NCBI GenBank assembly: GCA_030063045.1 | Contig: JAQSEB010000033.1 | Coordinates: 2,542,001 to 2,606,000, forward strand | Source of the DNA: Pratylenchus scribneri | Taxonomy: Eukaryota; Nematoda; Chromadorea; Rhabditida; Pratylenchidae | Length of the DNA: 64,000 bases | Reading direction: 5' to 3' | Part shown: positions 11,336-23,821 of the stretch, piece after piece | Numbering within the stretch: position 1 is the stretch's first letter | How the letters are laid out: each line of letters starts with the position of its first letter | The notes under the pieces: generated by a model | What the model was told of the DNA's origin: nothing | The model's database searches: none | The model's input: only the letters and a program-made list of their open reading frames with translations | Translations under genes and position numbers: made by a program

Positions 11336-14300
11336 TCACACGTAGGTCATTGCCGCTACTTTTTGCCTCCTCCTTTCAATGTATTCTCCTTCCTCCTCAT
11401 CAATTTGCTGATTTAAAGGCGGAGATGATGATGGTGATTGTTGTTTTATTCCGGCAATTTGTTGCGGATTATTTCGCCACAATCCACCGGCACCATTCCC
11501 TCCATCATTCATTCGTTGGCATCCTTTCCCCTTGGCCACATTCCTTCCCGCTGTGCCGTAGCCACTTTCTGTCCGGCTATTGTTGGAGGATTGTTGGCAT
11601 TGGCCAATCATTCCATTTGCGGCAATTGAATAATAATTTGTGCCTCCAGTGTTTTTATGCCGCCTTCTGCTGCTGTAAGAAAAGTAAATAAAAATAATAA
11701 AAATAGTCTTCGATAAATGTCATGTCAATTCCAATAATGCCTAAGGGCCTTTCCTATTCTTCCTACTGTACCAGAATTTTTTGCCTAATCATCCCGTCAT
11801 CCTATCAATCAAATATTGCCTCAACCTGCCTTTTTAAACCCGCTCATTTCTCCCACAAAATATTCAACTTTTCGATCACTTCATCGATGTTCTATTATTC
11901 CATTTTGCACACGACAGGTAACCCAGCTAATAACCCCTACATTAAGCCACCGGGTGCTTGTTTTTGTTTCTTGGCAAAGGCCCGGGATAAAAGCTATCGA
12001 TATTCTGTGTTTTCTTTTTATTTTTGAGCAAAATAGATAAATTTACTAAATTACAGCCCAATTTATAATCGTTAATCCCAATTCTCCTCTTTGGGCCACT
12101 GGGAGGCTTGTCTCCGGACGAAGGCCCGGAGCGAAGCCTATCTCAGTTCTGGGCCTCAAAAAGCTAACCCTAGATTAGGACTAATAAATATAATATAAAA
12201 AAATAGTACTTGCTGCCTCCACTGCCACCCATTTCCGCGTCCTCATCGCTTCCAGTCGAATTGGCACCATTCAACGACGATCTGGGCGATCCATTTCCAT
12301 TAGCATTGGCCAATGTTGGAAGATGTTCGGCCGGAGGTGGTGGCGGTGGCCTTGTTGAAGGTGGCGGCATTCTTTGTTGTTGTTGTTGTTGCCTCCATTT
12401 ATAGGGCGCTTCGGCCACGTCTTCGGCTGTTTCGCCCAACTCTTCGTACAATTCACTGCCATTTCCGCCAAATCCGTAGAAGGAACAAGGTGTTGGTATG
12501 CCATTTTCCGCCGTTGCCGTTCGCCATGCCACAAATTGGCCTTCATGGCTGGAAAAATGCCGTGGCATTCGAAGGGCCACTGTCCGGGGTGGACTAATTG
12601 TTGTTGAGGGGAATGGACCAGCAATTCCATGGCATGAAGTTGGAGGGGAACAGCATTGAGAATGTGGATGGAAATGGCCATGATGCGGATGATGGTGGTG
12701 ATGGCCGATGGATGAGGGCATTTTTCGCCTGAAAATTATTGATTTTTTGGTAAATTTTTGTTTAAAAAATAATTTAAATCACTTAAAATGCATCTATGAA
12801 TTTAATAAAATACCCTTTAAAAAATTAATTATTTGTTTAAATTGCTCAAAAATGTAAAAATTTATCCAAAAATATGGGAAAAAGCTTACGACACCCCCGA
12901 TTCCCAGGACGTCTCCGTTCCAAGTACTAAGGGGGCCCAGCGTTGCTTAACTTGCCAGATCGTACGGGATGGCGTGCATTCAACGCGGTATGGTCGCAAG
13001 CGATTGGGTGGGAATGGTAATGGATATTTAAAAGAGGGAAATAAAAGGGGAATTGGTTGGAAGAATGAAAGAAAATTCCCAAGGGAAATTGTATTTTTTA
13101 TTTATTTTTGCCAAATTCTAAGCCTCTTCCTATATAATTTTATAATCAATATTGTGTACCTTGATGCGCCCACAGTGTTCGGTCTGAATTGGCCGGCCGT
13201 AATATTTGTGGCAAATGCAAAGAAATTTGGCTGAAAATGCCATCCTCTTTCGCCTCCTCCTTTGGCCTTTTGCTTTTTGTCAATTGGTGAGGTGGGACTG
13301 GCCATTGTTTCGATGGATGAACGAGGCGAGAAATGTGCCACATTGCCGCCATAATGTTCAGGTGAATCTGTGGCAGAAGTTGTGCCAGAGGAGGAATATC
13401 CGCCACCTAATGGCAAAGTAGTTGGCGATGTCATTGAAGTGTTGGCACTAAAAATGGGGTATTTTTAGGGTATTTTTTGTTATTTTTGGATATATAAATG
13501 ATTCAAATTCGCCCTTAAATTATTCAATTTTTTCCCATTTTTCTATCTTTTTCCAGGGGATGTATCAGCACCTTCATTTCATTTCAACAGTTGGCTCATT
13601 TATTTTGGCCATATCTCATCAGGGAGGCAACCAATTCAGGAAGGCGATAAACCATTTGAAAGCCCAAAATGCCCTCAACAAAGAGGCTCTATTAAATATG
13701 GAATGCCTCTTAACATTTAAAAAATTTAAATGCCTTTGAATGCAATAAACGCGAATTTTTTGGGGAAAAGCCGCTTTTTTGCAAAAAAATTTAAATTATC
13801 AAAAAATTAATTAAGCCACTTTTTAGAGGACATATAGGGCTTTCAAATGGCATATCGCCTTTCTGAATTGGTTGCTTCCTTTTTGAGTTATGGCCAAAAG
13901 AAATAAGCTCGGTACTTAAAAATCCTGTTTCGATTTTTTCTCTTTTATTCTTCCATAATTTTGGCTTAAAATCGTGCGAAATAGTTAAAAGTCCCTTTAA
14001 TTCCTTCAACTTTATCTTTTAAAATTTCAACCTTTCAAAAGTTGTCAAAAGCTTAAGGTCCCATATCCCATTCCATCCTTATGTCTTCATTTCCCCTACA
14101 TTCTTCCTTTTTAACATAAAATTTATGGCCATAAAATTTGAATATCTCGCGCGCTTCTTTTTCTCCTTTCTTTGTCCCCCATTCTTTTCATTGCCTTCTT
14201 CATTGCTGCTGGCCTATTCAAATTTTCAAAATTTCCATCCAAATACTCCCTATGGGCTCCCAATTTCCCCTTTCCAACATTTCCTCCATTCCTCCATTTC

Positions 14301-17229
14301 CTCTGTGATTGATTTCCTCAAATCCCTTCCATTCCATTCCAACAATTTTCCCCTTCCCCTTTCCTTCCTGTTCCGGCCAATTGCGTGTCAACAAATTTTT
14401 GGCCTATTCCCCCATCTATGCCTGCCTTGTTGTTTGGCCCCAATTCTCCCCCCCCCCCCCCTCATGGCCAATTCGATGGCAATGAATTGGCCCATTCGAA
14501 GGCAAAGCCAGCCTAATTGCCGGGTCCCTTCTTTCCCCTCGCTTCTTTTTCAAGTTGTTGCCAAAATGAAGACTGTAATGAGTCCATTGAGAAGCCCCGA
14601 GGAAAGGAGGCAACATTTTTTTTCTGCCCTTCAAAAAATAACTTCTTCATTTTTTTCTTGTTGAAATGCCGAATTCGGGAAGGAAAGATTTTATCGGTTT
14701 CGGCTTTTGCCATTGTCGTTTTTGCCAACTTTAGTCGGGCCTTCCTCCCCAATTTCCTTCTTTTTCCCCTCCGATGACTAAAATGGCAACCAAAATTTTG
14801 ACAAATTCCCAATCTAAAGGAGGGGGGATGTGCCAAATTTGGATAAAGTAGAGGAAGAATTTAAAGCAGCCAAAAGCCATTCCAAATTGGATTTGTGTTT
14901 GTCCCTCCGATAAATTTTGCGGCATTTTGCCTTTTCCATTACAAATTCTATTTACTATTTTGCCGAATTAATTCTTGAAAATTTGTGCCGATATCCATCT
15001 AGTTTTTTTTTCTTTGGGAATTACAAATTGCCTTTTCGTAAAAATCAGTAATTGACTGAATGAGATATAGCCTCGAAATGATGAATACAATGATTAAACT
15101 AACATAAGCAATTTATTGCAAATGGACCCAAATGGTCTTTTTTGGATTGTTGGCAACAATTATTAAATTTGTCTTTTTATGGTACAAATTGTGGCGGAGT
15201 AGGGACACAGCCGGTGGCTAGATTTGTGGCCCCTCAAAACAAATGAATTATTATTATAGTATTTTTGGGTGGCAAAATGGATTGTAAATATTTAATTATT
15301 TTTGTGTGCCTCATTCCCCCTTCAAATTTTCTCGACACCAATTTTGGGTGCCATCCATTTTTGGACGGGAGGTGGGTGGCGATGATGGATGGGGAAGAAA
15401 ATGGGTAAAGGTTAGAGGTGGAATTGGAAGATGGATTGGAATGAAAAATGATGGAAAAATTGGTCAAAATTGGAGGACAATTTTGGATGGCAATGAAACC
15501 TTCTTCCTTCATTCCATGCGCGAATGCTGGGAGGAAATGGGACTGGTTGATGATGACCGATTGCCAAAAATTCATTCATTCCTTTTTCCCCTTTAATTCA
15601 ACAATAATTGGTGGGGAGGGGAAGGAAGGTCGCGCATCGATAGAGGGCTTGGCCCTTTCATTTGGCCATATCTCAAAGAGGCATTAGCCAATTTTGGAAG
15701 GCGATATGCCCTTGGAAAGGTTAAAGTGTCCTCTACAAGAAGGCTATTTAAAATTTTTGAAATTTTTGCATTAAAGAAAATTATATGCCTTTGATATAAT
15801 AAACTCACTTTTTTAAAGGAAAAGCCGCTTATTTTCAAATATTCCAATTATTCAAAAAATTTGAATTGCCACTTTTTAGAGGACATTTTGGGCTTTAAAA
15901 TGGCATATCGCCTTCCTGAATTGGTTGCTTGCTTGTTGAGATATGGCCAAAAGAATGTTCACACATTAAAAAGAATAATTTTAAGTTTTTTGCATATCTT
16001 TTTGGCATCAATTTTTCATATAAATTAACGGCCCAACTTCAAATTCAGCCCTCTCTGAATCTTTTTATTTACTTCCGGCCACTTTATTCCCCCTATTCAT
16101 ATTATTAATAATTCACCAAATTTTCGTTTAAAATTTTCCCTCTTTTTGCCTCCATATTTTTAAATAATTTCCCTGTTTTTGCCCACCTTTTTGTCGATGT
16201 TGCCCTTTTCCTGCTGCTTTTGCCATCCAAAATTGTTTCATTGCTGCGCAACATTTTTCGACTCCTCTGCCGCCTCCACCTCAATGCCAATGCCGCCCCA
16301 GAACTGATTAGACAAAGGCAGAAAAGGGATAAAGCCAACCAAGGGAGGAAAAAGTCGGCACCGGCCCCTTGGAATTGGGCCCACCAACCGGCAAAGATGC
16401 CAACCACCGATGAGGGCGAGGAGGCGGCTGGACAAGATTGGACCGCCGAAAATTGTTGAAACTGAAACAAATTTGAGAGGGGATGACAATTTGATGGATT
16501 GTTCTCTTTTGGCCTCCTTTTTTGAGGGCTTTTTACCAAGGAGGGGAATGAATTTATCCAAGGGGGAATTCCCATGGGAATTGGCCAAACAATTTTCTTT
16601 TTTGCCTTTTTGGGCTTTATTATATTTTATATTCTATGGTCAGGCGAAAAGGAATTCAAGGATATTAATTTGAAACCGAAGGAAAGGTGGGGAATTGCCA
16701 AAATTAATTGAAAAGTTTATTTTCAATGAAAGGTAATAATTGTTAAATTTTATTCTAGACTAGAAATTAAGGAGCGAAAAGCTATACTTCTGTCCAATTC
16801 AACTAATCCTGGGCCATGTCGGCCCAAACAAGCTTAATCCAAAGGCACAAACAAATAAAATTGCCAACTTTAAATGTTAGCTCTTATTTTTCAATATGGC
16901 TTCTTATTCTCATTTTGGCCTCCTCTTCGGGAATTTCAAAGGCCTATATTATATACCGAATTCTGGGTGTAATGGGCATAATAAGCCTAAATCCAAGGGG
17001 ACAAATTTATCATATAAAGAATTTCTCTCAAATATATTGGTCCACTTAAAATATTAGCCCAAAATTTGCCTATTAACTTATTTCTCACTTTTTCCACTCC
17101 ATCCAACGATGATGAAGAAGATGACGATGTTGTTGGCTCATCGAAAAGCAAATGAAGAATCAACGATGGATCCGGAGGCGGTGGCAAATCGAAAATGGGC
17201 GGTGGCGGGGGAGCACATTGGCAGGGCAT
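11336..17229 (-). CDS. Unrecognised single-pass membrane protein, low-complexity tail
   Basis: I do not recognise the family. Five exons join in frame: 17089-17229, 16187-16461, 13160-13447, 12210-12728, 11336-11672, giving 519 aa; every junction matches in phase. Exon 1 is Pro/Ser-rich (CQCAPPPPP, SSSSSSSLD). Exon 2 has a hydrophobic segment (about residues 83-107, FFLPWLALSLFCLCLISSG) followed at once by RWRRQRSRK, as expected for a membrane span with a cytoplasmic stop-transfer. The tail has His-rich (HHHHHPHHGHFHPHS), polyQ, polyP and Ser/Gly/Asn-rich parts and ends MTYV, a class I PDZ-ligand form. The ATG at 17229 follows a TTTCAG acceptor by four bases, so it may be a trans-spliced start, or this may be the 3' part of a longer receptor gene with upstream exons I did not find. 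There is no signal peptide in this model. The donor of exon 2 (GTGGGC) is weak. Intron 3 contains a 5S rRNA gene on the same strand; intron 2 holds two foldback elements. Confidence 0.5.
12884..13001 (-). rRNA. rrn-5S: 5S ribosomal RNA, copy 1 (variant, intronic)
   Basis: 118-nt 5S rRNA on the minus strand, closely matching nematode 5S (GTTGAATGCACGCCATCC, GATCTGGCAAGTTAAGCA, TAGTACTTGGAACGGAGACG). The ends pair (GCTTGCGAC with GTCGTAAGC, one wobble) and a TTTTT terminator follows. It differs from copies 2 and 3 at two places: position 5 (A to G), and a base in the usually invariant CCCGTCCGATC, here CCCGTACGATC. It may be a variant or a dying copy. It lies inside an intron of the membrane-protein gene, on the same strand. 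Confidence 0.93.
13022..13032 (-). promoter_or_regulatory. TATA-like element upstream of 5S copy 1
   Basis: TTTAAATATCC at -31 to -21 from the 5S start, followed by a pyrimidine-rich ATTCCCACCC-type stretch. The same block precedes the other two 5S copies at the same distance. Confidence 0.75.
13603..13899. repeat. Foldback element family A, copy 2
   Basis: Complete element: left arm TTTTGGCCATATCTCATC, right arm ending GAGTTATGGCCAAAA, about 297 bp. It lies in intron 2 of the membrane-protein gene. Confidence 0.8.
15661..15952. repeat. Foldback element family A, copy 3
   Basis: Complete element of about 292 bp: left arm TTTGGCCATATCTCAAAG, right arm ending GAGATATGGCCAAAA. Also within intron 2 of the membrane-protein gene. 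Confidence 0.8.
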
Positions 17230-17233
17230 TTTG

Positions 17234-19070
17234 CTGAAAGGCAATTCAATGGAAATTAAAGGAATTGGGGGAAGGCATTTTTAAAATTTGGCTGAAAAAT
17301 GTGGAATTTTAAATTGGTGGAAAATTTATTAAATAAAATAAAAAATTGGTTAATTAAAGGCATTTGGGAAGAAATTTTTTGGGAAAAAATTTTTAAAAAA
17401 TTTTAAATAAAAATTTAAAGATGGAAAATTTTAAAGAAAAATAAAATTTGCAAAAAAAAAATGGAAAAAATTTTAAAAATGGAAAAAATTTTAAAAAAAT
17501 GAAATAAATTGCAAATTTATATCTGGAAGGAAATTTGGCAAAATTGGCTGTATAGAATGGATGAAAATTGAATGAAGCGAAGAAATTGGAAGGATGAAAA
17601 AATGGGAAGAAAGCTGCAAATCGGATTTTCGCCTTTTCCTTCTCCCGCTTTTTTTGTCCATCCCGTCTTTTTATGTGGACAAAAATGGAGGAGGCTTTAA
17701 GGCCTTTTCATTCTTTCTCCGGGATTTGGGCACATTTGGGGGGACCGCCTTTCCTCCCATTGAATGATGCAACTGTGTGGACGGAAATGGGCAAAATGGA
17801 GAATGGAGGCGGCAACATTTTATGGAAAAAATGGCACAAAAAATGGAAAAGGCCTCAAATAATCAAGAATATAAAAAGAAAATGGAGCAGAAGAAGGGAT
17901 TGGAACAAAAATGGCACAATAGATTAGGTATAGCTTAAGGAAGAAATAGATTAATTTGGAAGAGAATAAAAATTGCATCGAATTTTAGGCCAATAAAGCC
18001 AAAAAAGCGAATAATATCCAGCTTTTTTCTGTGGGTTTTTTATTAAGTTGGACAATTTTAGGTTATGGAACGCATTGGCCAGTATTTCGATTAGATGGCT
18101 CTGATGCTTGGCCATTTCTCACTTTGAATCAAAAAATTCCGCTAAAATGAATACAATAAAGGAAAAATGCCATTCTTTAGGGAAGAGGATTGAGAAGGAG
18201 AGGAATGGTTCCATTTGAATTTGCATTTTTCTGACTTGAAATTTTGGCCAATAAATTTTAAAAATTCTAATTTAATTGGCCCATTTCCTCGGCATTCAAA
18301 TTAATATTCAAAATTTTGTGCACATTTCTTGCCAAACTTCGAGGCCAAAATGAAGAGGAGAGTGCGCAAAAAGGACCCAACTCCACAAATTGTGCACATA
18401 AATTCCCAGCGGATTGTCGCCGGCTGCATGGGAAGGATTCAGAGGCGGCCAAATTGCCAAAATGTGTCGCCCCTCACTGGGCCATTCCCGCGAGTCGCCG
18501 AATGTGTCCCCTCCCCCATTTCGCCTTTGGCCCCTTCAAATGCATAATTCAGGCAGGCAAAACCCCCCTCCCCCTGGTCATTTTGAGGGGTAAAAGCAGT
18601 GGGAATGGCCATTTCACGGCCCAAAGGGCACAAAAACCCGAGTGGAAGGGAAATGTGTGTGAATGGAGGGCCAAGGAAATCTGGAGGTGGGGGAAGGGGA
18701 TAAGGAAAAGGATTTAGAGGGGAAATCGAAGGAACAGGTGCAGCAATATATCGGCAATGGGAAAGGGGATTTAGGCTCCTCTGGAAGATGGCCTCAAATG
18801 GCCTTTTGAAAGGGCAGGCACACAGTGGCTTTCCCTCCATATTTTGGATTTTTAGGAGGAAGAAGGACCGGAAGAGGATTATCGCCCCGTGTGAGGGGAT
18901 CGGTGAATTGGAAGGAAGGGAATGATTATATGGTCCCTTCCACTTTTTTATCCATATTTCATTGCTTTTTCCCCAAAGGAGTTTCGTTCAATTCTAAATC
19001 GAAGGGAAAGGAGGATCAAGAATGTGAAAAGGACAATGCATTCTGAATGGCATTTGTCCCTTTTTAATAC
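17234..19070. other. Intergenic, no gene seen
   Basis: AT-rich then mixed-composition DNA with many TTGGCC/GGCCAA words. Simple A/T-rich stretches with AAAATTTTAAA motifs occupy 17330-17520. No open frame shows domain content or splice structure; upstream exons of the membrane-protein gene could lie here but I could not identify any. Confidence 0.5.
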
Positions 19071-19077
19071 CGCCTAT

Positions 19078-19428
19078 TTTGTGCTTTCGCCTCTAATTTA
19101 ATTCTGCCTGTTTTGTGTTTTCGCTTAGAATAATTCCGCCTGTTTGTGTTTTCGCTTAGAATAATTCCGCCTGTTTTGTATTTTCGCTTAGAATAATTCC
19201 GCCTGTTTTGTGTTTTCTCTTAGAATAATTCCGCCTGTTTTGTGTTTTCGCTTAGAATAATTCCGCATGTTTGTGTTTTCGCTTAGAATAATTCCGCCTG
19301 TTTTGTATTTTCGCTTAGAATAATTCCGCCTGTTTTGTGTTTTCGCTTAGAATAATTCCGCCTGTTTTGTATTTTCGCTTAGAATAATTCCGCCTGTTTT
19401 GTGTTTTCACTTAGAATAATTCCGCTTT
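19078..19428 (+). repeat. 32-bp satellite, array 1
   Basis: About 11 tandem units of a 32-bp repeat, core TTAGAATAATTCCGCCTG followed by TTTTGTGTTTTCGC. Units vary by one to three T residues in the T-rich half, while AATTCCGCC is almost invariant. Edge units are degenerate. Confidence 0.95.
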
Positions 19429-21042
19429 TTTAGATTTCAGAATTAGTCTTTTGAAACAAAGAAATGGCCGGCCTAAGTATTGGTCCAATTCAAAGGCAAA
19501 AACCCAATTCTTGAAAATAATGGGATGAAATCAACGATGTTTCGGAATTTGGTTCAAAATTGGAGATCAAGAAAGAAATAGAAGAAGATGATCCTGCTTC
19601 ATTATAGAATTAATCGGTTCCCAATTAAAAAATTGAGTTGGAGGGGGAGTGGCTGACCGGCAAAGCGAGGTCATTTCATTTCTTTCACCCCTTTTGATTT
19701 TTGCCTTATTTGGCGCCGGATCTTCTAGGCCTCGATTTACGCTCTCACCAAATATTTGGGACCGCCCAAATGGATAGAATCGACTGACCCAAACAAGGGC
19801 ATTTGGCTCCTTCTTCACAAATTTGCTGCGCGACAAATTGACTGGGAATCGAAGGAAGGAAGGGGAAAAGGGGAAAGTGGCCGGCTCTGAAGGGGATGAC
19901 CACCCCAAAAAAAAGATGTCAAGTAGATGAATTGGATTGGGGCGAGGGGAATTTGGTTGTAGAGGAACCATTTTGGTTGAGCTTTTTGAGGCGAAGAACC
20001 TCAATGAATTTGCAGACAAATTGTCGCGCATCTTTTCCCCTTTTCCATCCATTTTTCAATCCGTTCCCAGGAACTTTTAAAGGGGTAAAGGCTGGGAATT
20101 TAGGAAGAGCTCAAATGGTGGAGGAAAATTGGAGGCACATAAAAATTGCCGAATTAAATTTGAATTTATTCCGGAAAATTTTGCCATTTTAGTACAGATA
20201 AAAGAAGCCTCTCCTTTTTACAAATTTAGTAGCTTAAGCATTTAAAAAGTTAGTCAAAAAATTGGCCAAAAAATCACGCAATAATCATTGAACTGTTTTT
20301 TTTCGGGGGCAAATGCCAACGAATGATGAATGGATTATAATGGAGGGGAAAGAAAGGGGGAATTGGGCAATGAACTTGAACTCTGCCGGATGCGCGATGA
20401 ATTGAGTGTTGACTGATGATGCCCTATGGACGAATGAATGAATGAAGTGAATTGAGTCGATCCTCCCTCCTAAAATTGGCGATTGTATTGTAATTTTAAT
20501 GTACTATAAAGGAGGCAAAGAAGCAGATCTTCTGTCCCTTGATGGTAGTCGAAGGCTCGAAGGGCACACATTGTAAAGCGCCCTCCTAAACCCCCTAAAT
20601 AAAGGAGAAGGGTGGATGACCATTTCCGGGGGTTTGGGGTGGATAGGGCAATTGAGGGGATTGCCGCGCTGAGTGGCGTTGTAAAAAGTCATTGAGGGAC
20701 CAAAAGGCAGAGATTGGGCAGTCGGCAATTAAGTGGCAAAATCGTAAGCCAACCCAAGGATTTGGAGGCCATTTTTGTGTGGACAATATTAAAATATTTT
20801 TGGGATAACCCAGAAATTTTGATGCGGAATTTTATGGGCCCGATTTTACATTGTTCATGGAGAGGAGGGCATAAAATGAAGCCAACATAATTTTTGAATA
20901 TGGCAGCTGGGAATTGGTGGATTTGGACAAGGCCACACAATATATGCCAATTCCAACCAAATTGAGAATCCAAGGAAAGAGCGATTTAAATCATTTTTGG
21001 CCAGTTTGTTTGCATGAATGACCGTGATTATATCGGGGTAGC
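19429..21042. other. Intergenic, no gene seen
   Basis: No supported gene. Long minus-strand open frames (for example at 19567-20052) lack family similarity and reflect composition. No repeats other than GGCC-rich words were recognised. Confidence 0.5.
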
Positions 21043-21379
21043 CCAATTTGTGGCCATTTAACATAATTAATCAAGGAAGGAACCAAATTTAATGATTTTA
21101 GTATCAAATTAAAGAGCAGACTTTTGTCTATTAAAAAAAATTAATTTTATTTGAATTGATTTCTAAAATGATGGAGTTATACCCAAGAAACCATTAAAGT
21201 CCTTTACTATGGATTTGATAAATTTTCATCTGTTTTGAGAATACAATTCTAACAAATTCTGAACCAATTTAAATAAAATTAATATTATTAGATAGAGAAA
21301 AGTCTGCTCTTTAATTTGATACTAAAAATATCAAAATTAGTTCAGTCCTTGATGAGTTATTATAAATGGCGACAAGTTG
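21043..21379. repeat. Foldback element family B, copy 1
   Basis: Inverted-repeat element of about 337 bp. The left arm starts CCAATTTGTGGCCATTTA and includes TTAGTATCAAATTAAAGAGC; the right arm is its reverse complement and ends GGCGACAAGTTG. No coding capacity. Related copies are at 58741-59080 and at the right edge of the window. Confidence 0.8.
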
Positions 21380-22332
21380 ATCCTACATGTTGAAGGAGTA
21401 TCCTATTATTTAACCAACGGGCGATTATGCCCTCGGGGGAAACATTTTTACCCAATTGTTCCCCCTTTGGAAATAAAAGTTTGCCAACGAAAAATGTCCA
21501 AAGGCATGTGAATGAATGTATTTGGCCTTAAAGAATAATGGAAAGGTGAAATAAAGGGAGAAATGTTTTTGGAAGAAATGGAAGGAAAAAGCATGGATGG
21601 AGAAAATTGAAGGAAAAATATGGGACACTGACCCACACACAATGTTTTGTCCCCTGCAGGGGCAATATTTCCGCATAATTGGCCAAAAACAAACAAACGG
21701 GAAATGAAAGGGAAAGGGGTAGGGGTTTGGTTTGGGCCCTCCGGGCATTTCCCTCATTTCCCTTGCAGTCATAATTCAACTCAAACAAACTTTCCGGAGG
21801 CGCACCACTCGCGCAAATTAATGAGATGGGATGGGCCCACGGGCGCAAAAATGCACTCCCATTCCCCGTGGCAATTTTTCCTTTCATTTATAAGGGAATT
21901 GGGCAAACAATACAAACAATTTTCCTTCAATTTCAGTCAACTTTTGTGTTTGTTGGCTCTTTCCCTGTTAATTTGAATGGGCCAAAAATGGAATTTGTGT
22001 GGAGGGGACAAATTTGGGGCCATGGGAATGGAAATTTGTAACATTTTGAATGGAAGGGACGAATTTGGCCACAGGAACTCTGCTGAGCTGACTTTGGGTT
22101 CGCATAGGCGGATTAGCCGGAGAGGCGAAGGAATGGATGGAAGGAAGTTGCGGGAATTTGGAAGGAATGGAAATTGGGTGGGATTCTTGGCCACCCCAAA
22201 TTGATGTCCAGTCAAAATTGGAAAGATAAGAAAGGAAAATGGGGACCGAATTGATGGAATTTGTGCAATAAAAGTGAAGTTAAATTCGAAAAATTCAAGC
22301 CATTTATTATATTAATTGTAGTTAGGCAATTC
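21380..22332. other. Intergenic, no gene seen
   Basis: GGCC-rich, mixed-composition DNA between two foldback elements. No supported gene or RNA. Confidence 0.5.
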
Positions 22333-22630
22333 TTTTGGCCATAACTCAACAAGGAAGTAACCAATTTGGGAAGGCGATATGCCATTTGAAAGCCCTAAAA
22401 GTCCTCTAAAAAGTGGCTTAAACTCATTTTTGAAATTTAAAATATTTTGTAAAATAAGCGGCTTTCTCTCAAAAAAATCGGATTTATTACACTCAAATAC
22501 AAGGTAACTTTTTTAAAAGTTGGATTTAGTAAAATTTAATTAAGCTAATTTGTAGAGGATACATTTGGCTTTCAAATGGTATATCGCCTTCACAGATTGG
22601 ATATTGCCTCTTTGAGATATGGACCCAAAA
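22333..22630. repeat. Foldback element family A, copy 4
   Basis: Complete element of about 298 bp: left arm TTTTGGCCATAACTCAAC, right arm ending GAGATATGGACCCAAAA. Confidence 0.8.
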
Positions 22631-23820
22631 AGCGATGCAGGCCAATCAGCGGTACTGAATCGTAATCCCACCGTTTAGTCTGAAATTTTTCTTTAAATTA
22701 ATTTTTTAGGCCACTTAAAATTAAAATATCTTGGCCTGTACCATTTGGCTTTATACATTTCCTCCAATTCATTCATTCTGCTGTGCCACCAATTAACTTG
22801 TTGCCCAAATGTCAAAGGCAGAAATATCCCTCCCTTTCCTCTCAATTTGGCCTTTTCCTTTTCTGTCTAATAAATCTTGGGTGCATCGGTCACATCGTGG
22901 AGGAAGGATTTATGGGCTCCACTCTTTCCCCATTCGCGGACACTTCAAAGGGGGAAATTCAAGAGTGAATTTAGGAAGGGGCAAGGCAATTGGCGACTTT
23001 TGGGCGAAAGTGGAGGGAAAGGCGGCAAAAGGAGAAAAGAGGCCAAAAGAGGCGTTCGAGCGGATCACCGAGGAGAACGAACAACTTTGCCTGGGCCTAA
23101 AATGCGGAATAACGCTGAATAGGCCGCCTCCTGCAAATCCCCCGGGGCGCAAAAGAACAAAAGGTGGGAAGGCAAAGAAGATTGGGTGGAAAAGGCGCGG
23201 ATGTGCCAAAAACCATTGAGCACCTAAATCCACAAAAAGAGTGCAAAATGCATTTATTTTCTCCATTTTGGACCCTAATCTGCGCCGGAAATAAAAAGTT
23301 TCTGAATGGAAGTTCCCAGATGTCTTCGGCCATAAACTATAAAGAGCAGCAAATTTGCTAGGCTTCAAAATGAATTTGGCGGTGATTTATGGAGGCAAAA
23401 AAAATAATGGGGAGGGAAAAAAGTGTTTATGCTTGGAAAGATGGCCTAGCCAAATCGACAGCGGGAATGAATGCGATTCATTTTTTGTTGGTTCAATGAA
23501 TAGTCAGCCAGCCTCTCCAAAAAGGTGAATAATCGTAAAATGGCCTCAAGTTTTTTGGACATTTTAGGAAATAGCCTCTCCTTTTTTGACCCAGTACTTT
23601 TTAGCTTGGCCATCTAATAGTTTTGGGGCATAAGGAAATGTTTTTATGATGGGTTTTCACAGGCATTTTTGGACAAAAATAACTATTGCATATGGCCTTC
23701 AAATTTCTTTTCATCTAATAAAATATTTTCAGTTAAAATAATAAGATAAAATAAAAGGGGAATTGGTTTATTAATCATTTATGAGAAAAGGCATTGGTAA
23801 TCTGGAAAATGTTACCAAAA
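22631..23820. other. Intergenic, no gene seen
   Basis: No supported gene. Overlapping open frames on both strands at 22809-23368 have no recognisable domain and no convincing splice structure. Confidence 0.5.
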
Positions 23821-23821
23821 T

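Noticed and set aside
19567..20052. Minus-strand open frame of 161 codons
   Set aside because: No recognisable domain, no promoter or splice sites of note; overlaps a plus-strand frame of equal quality.
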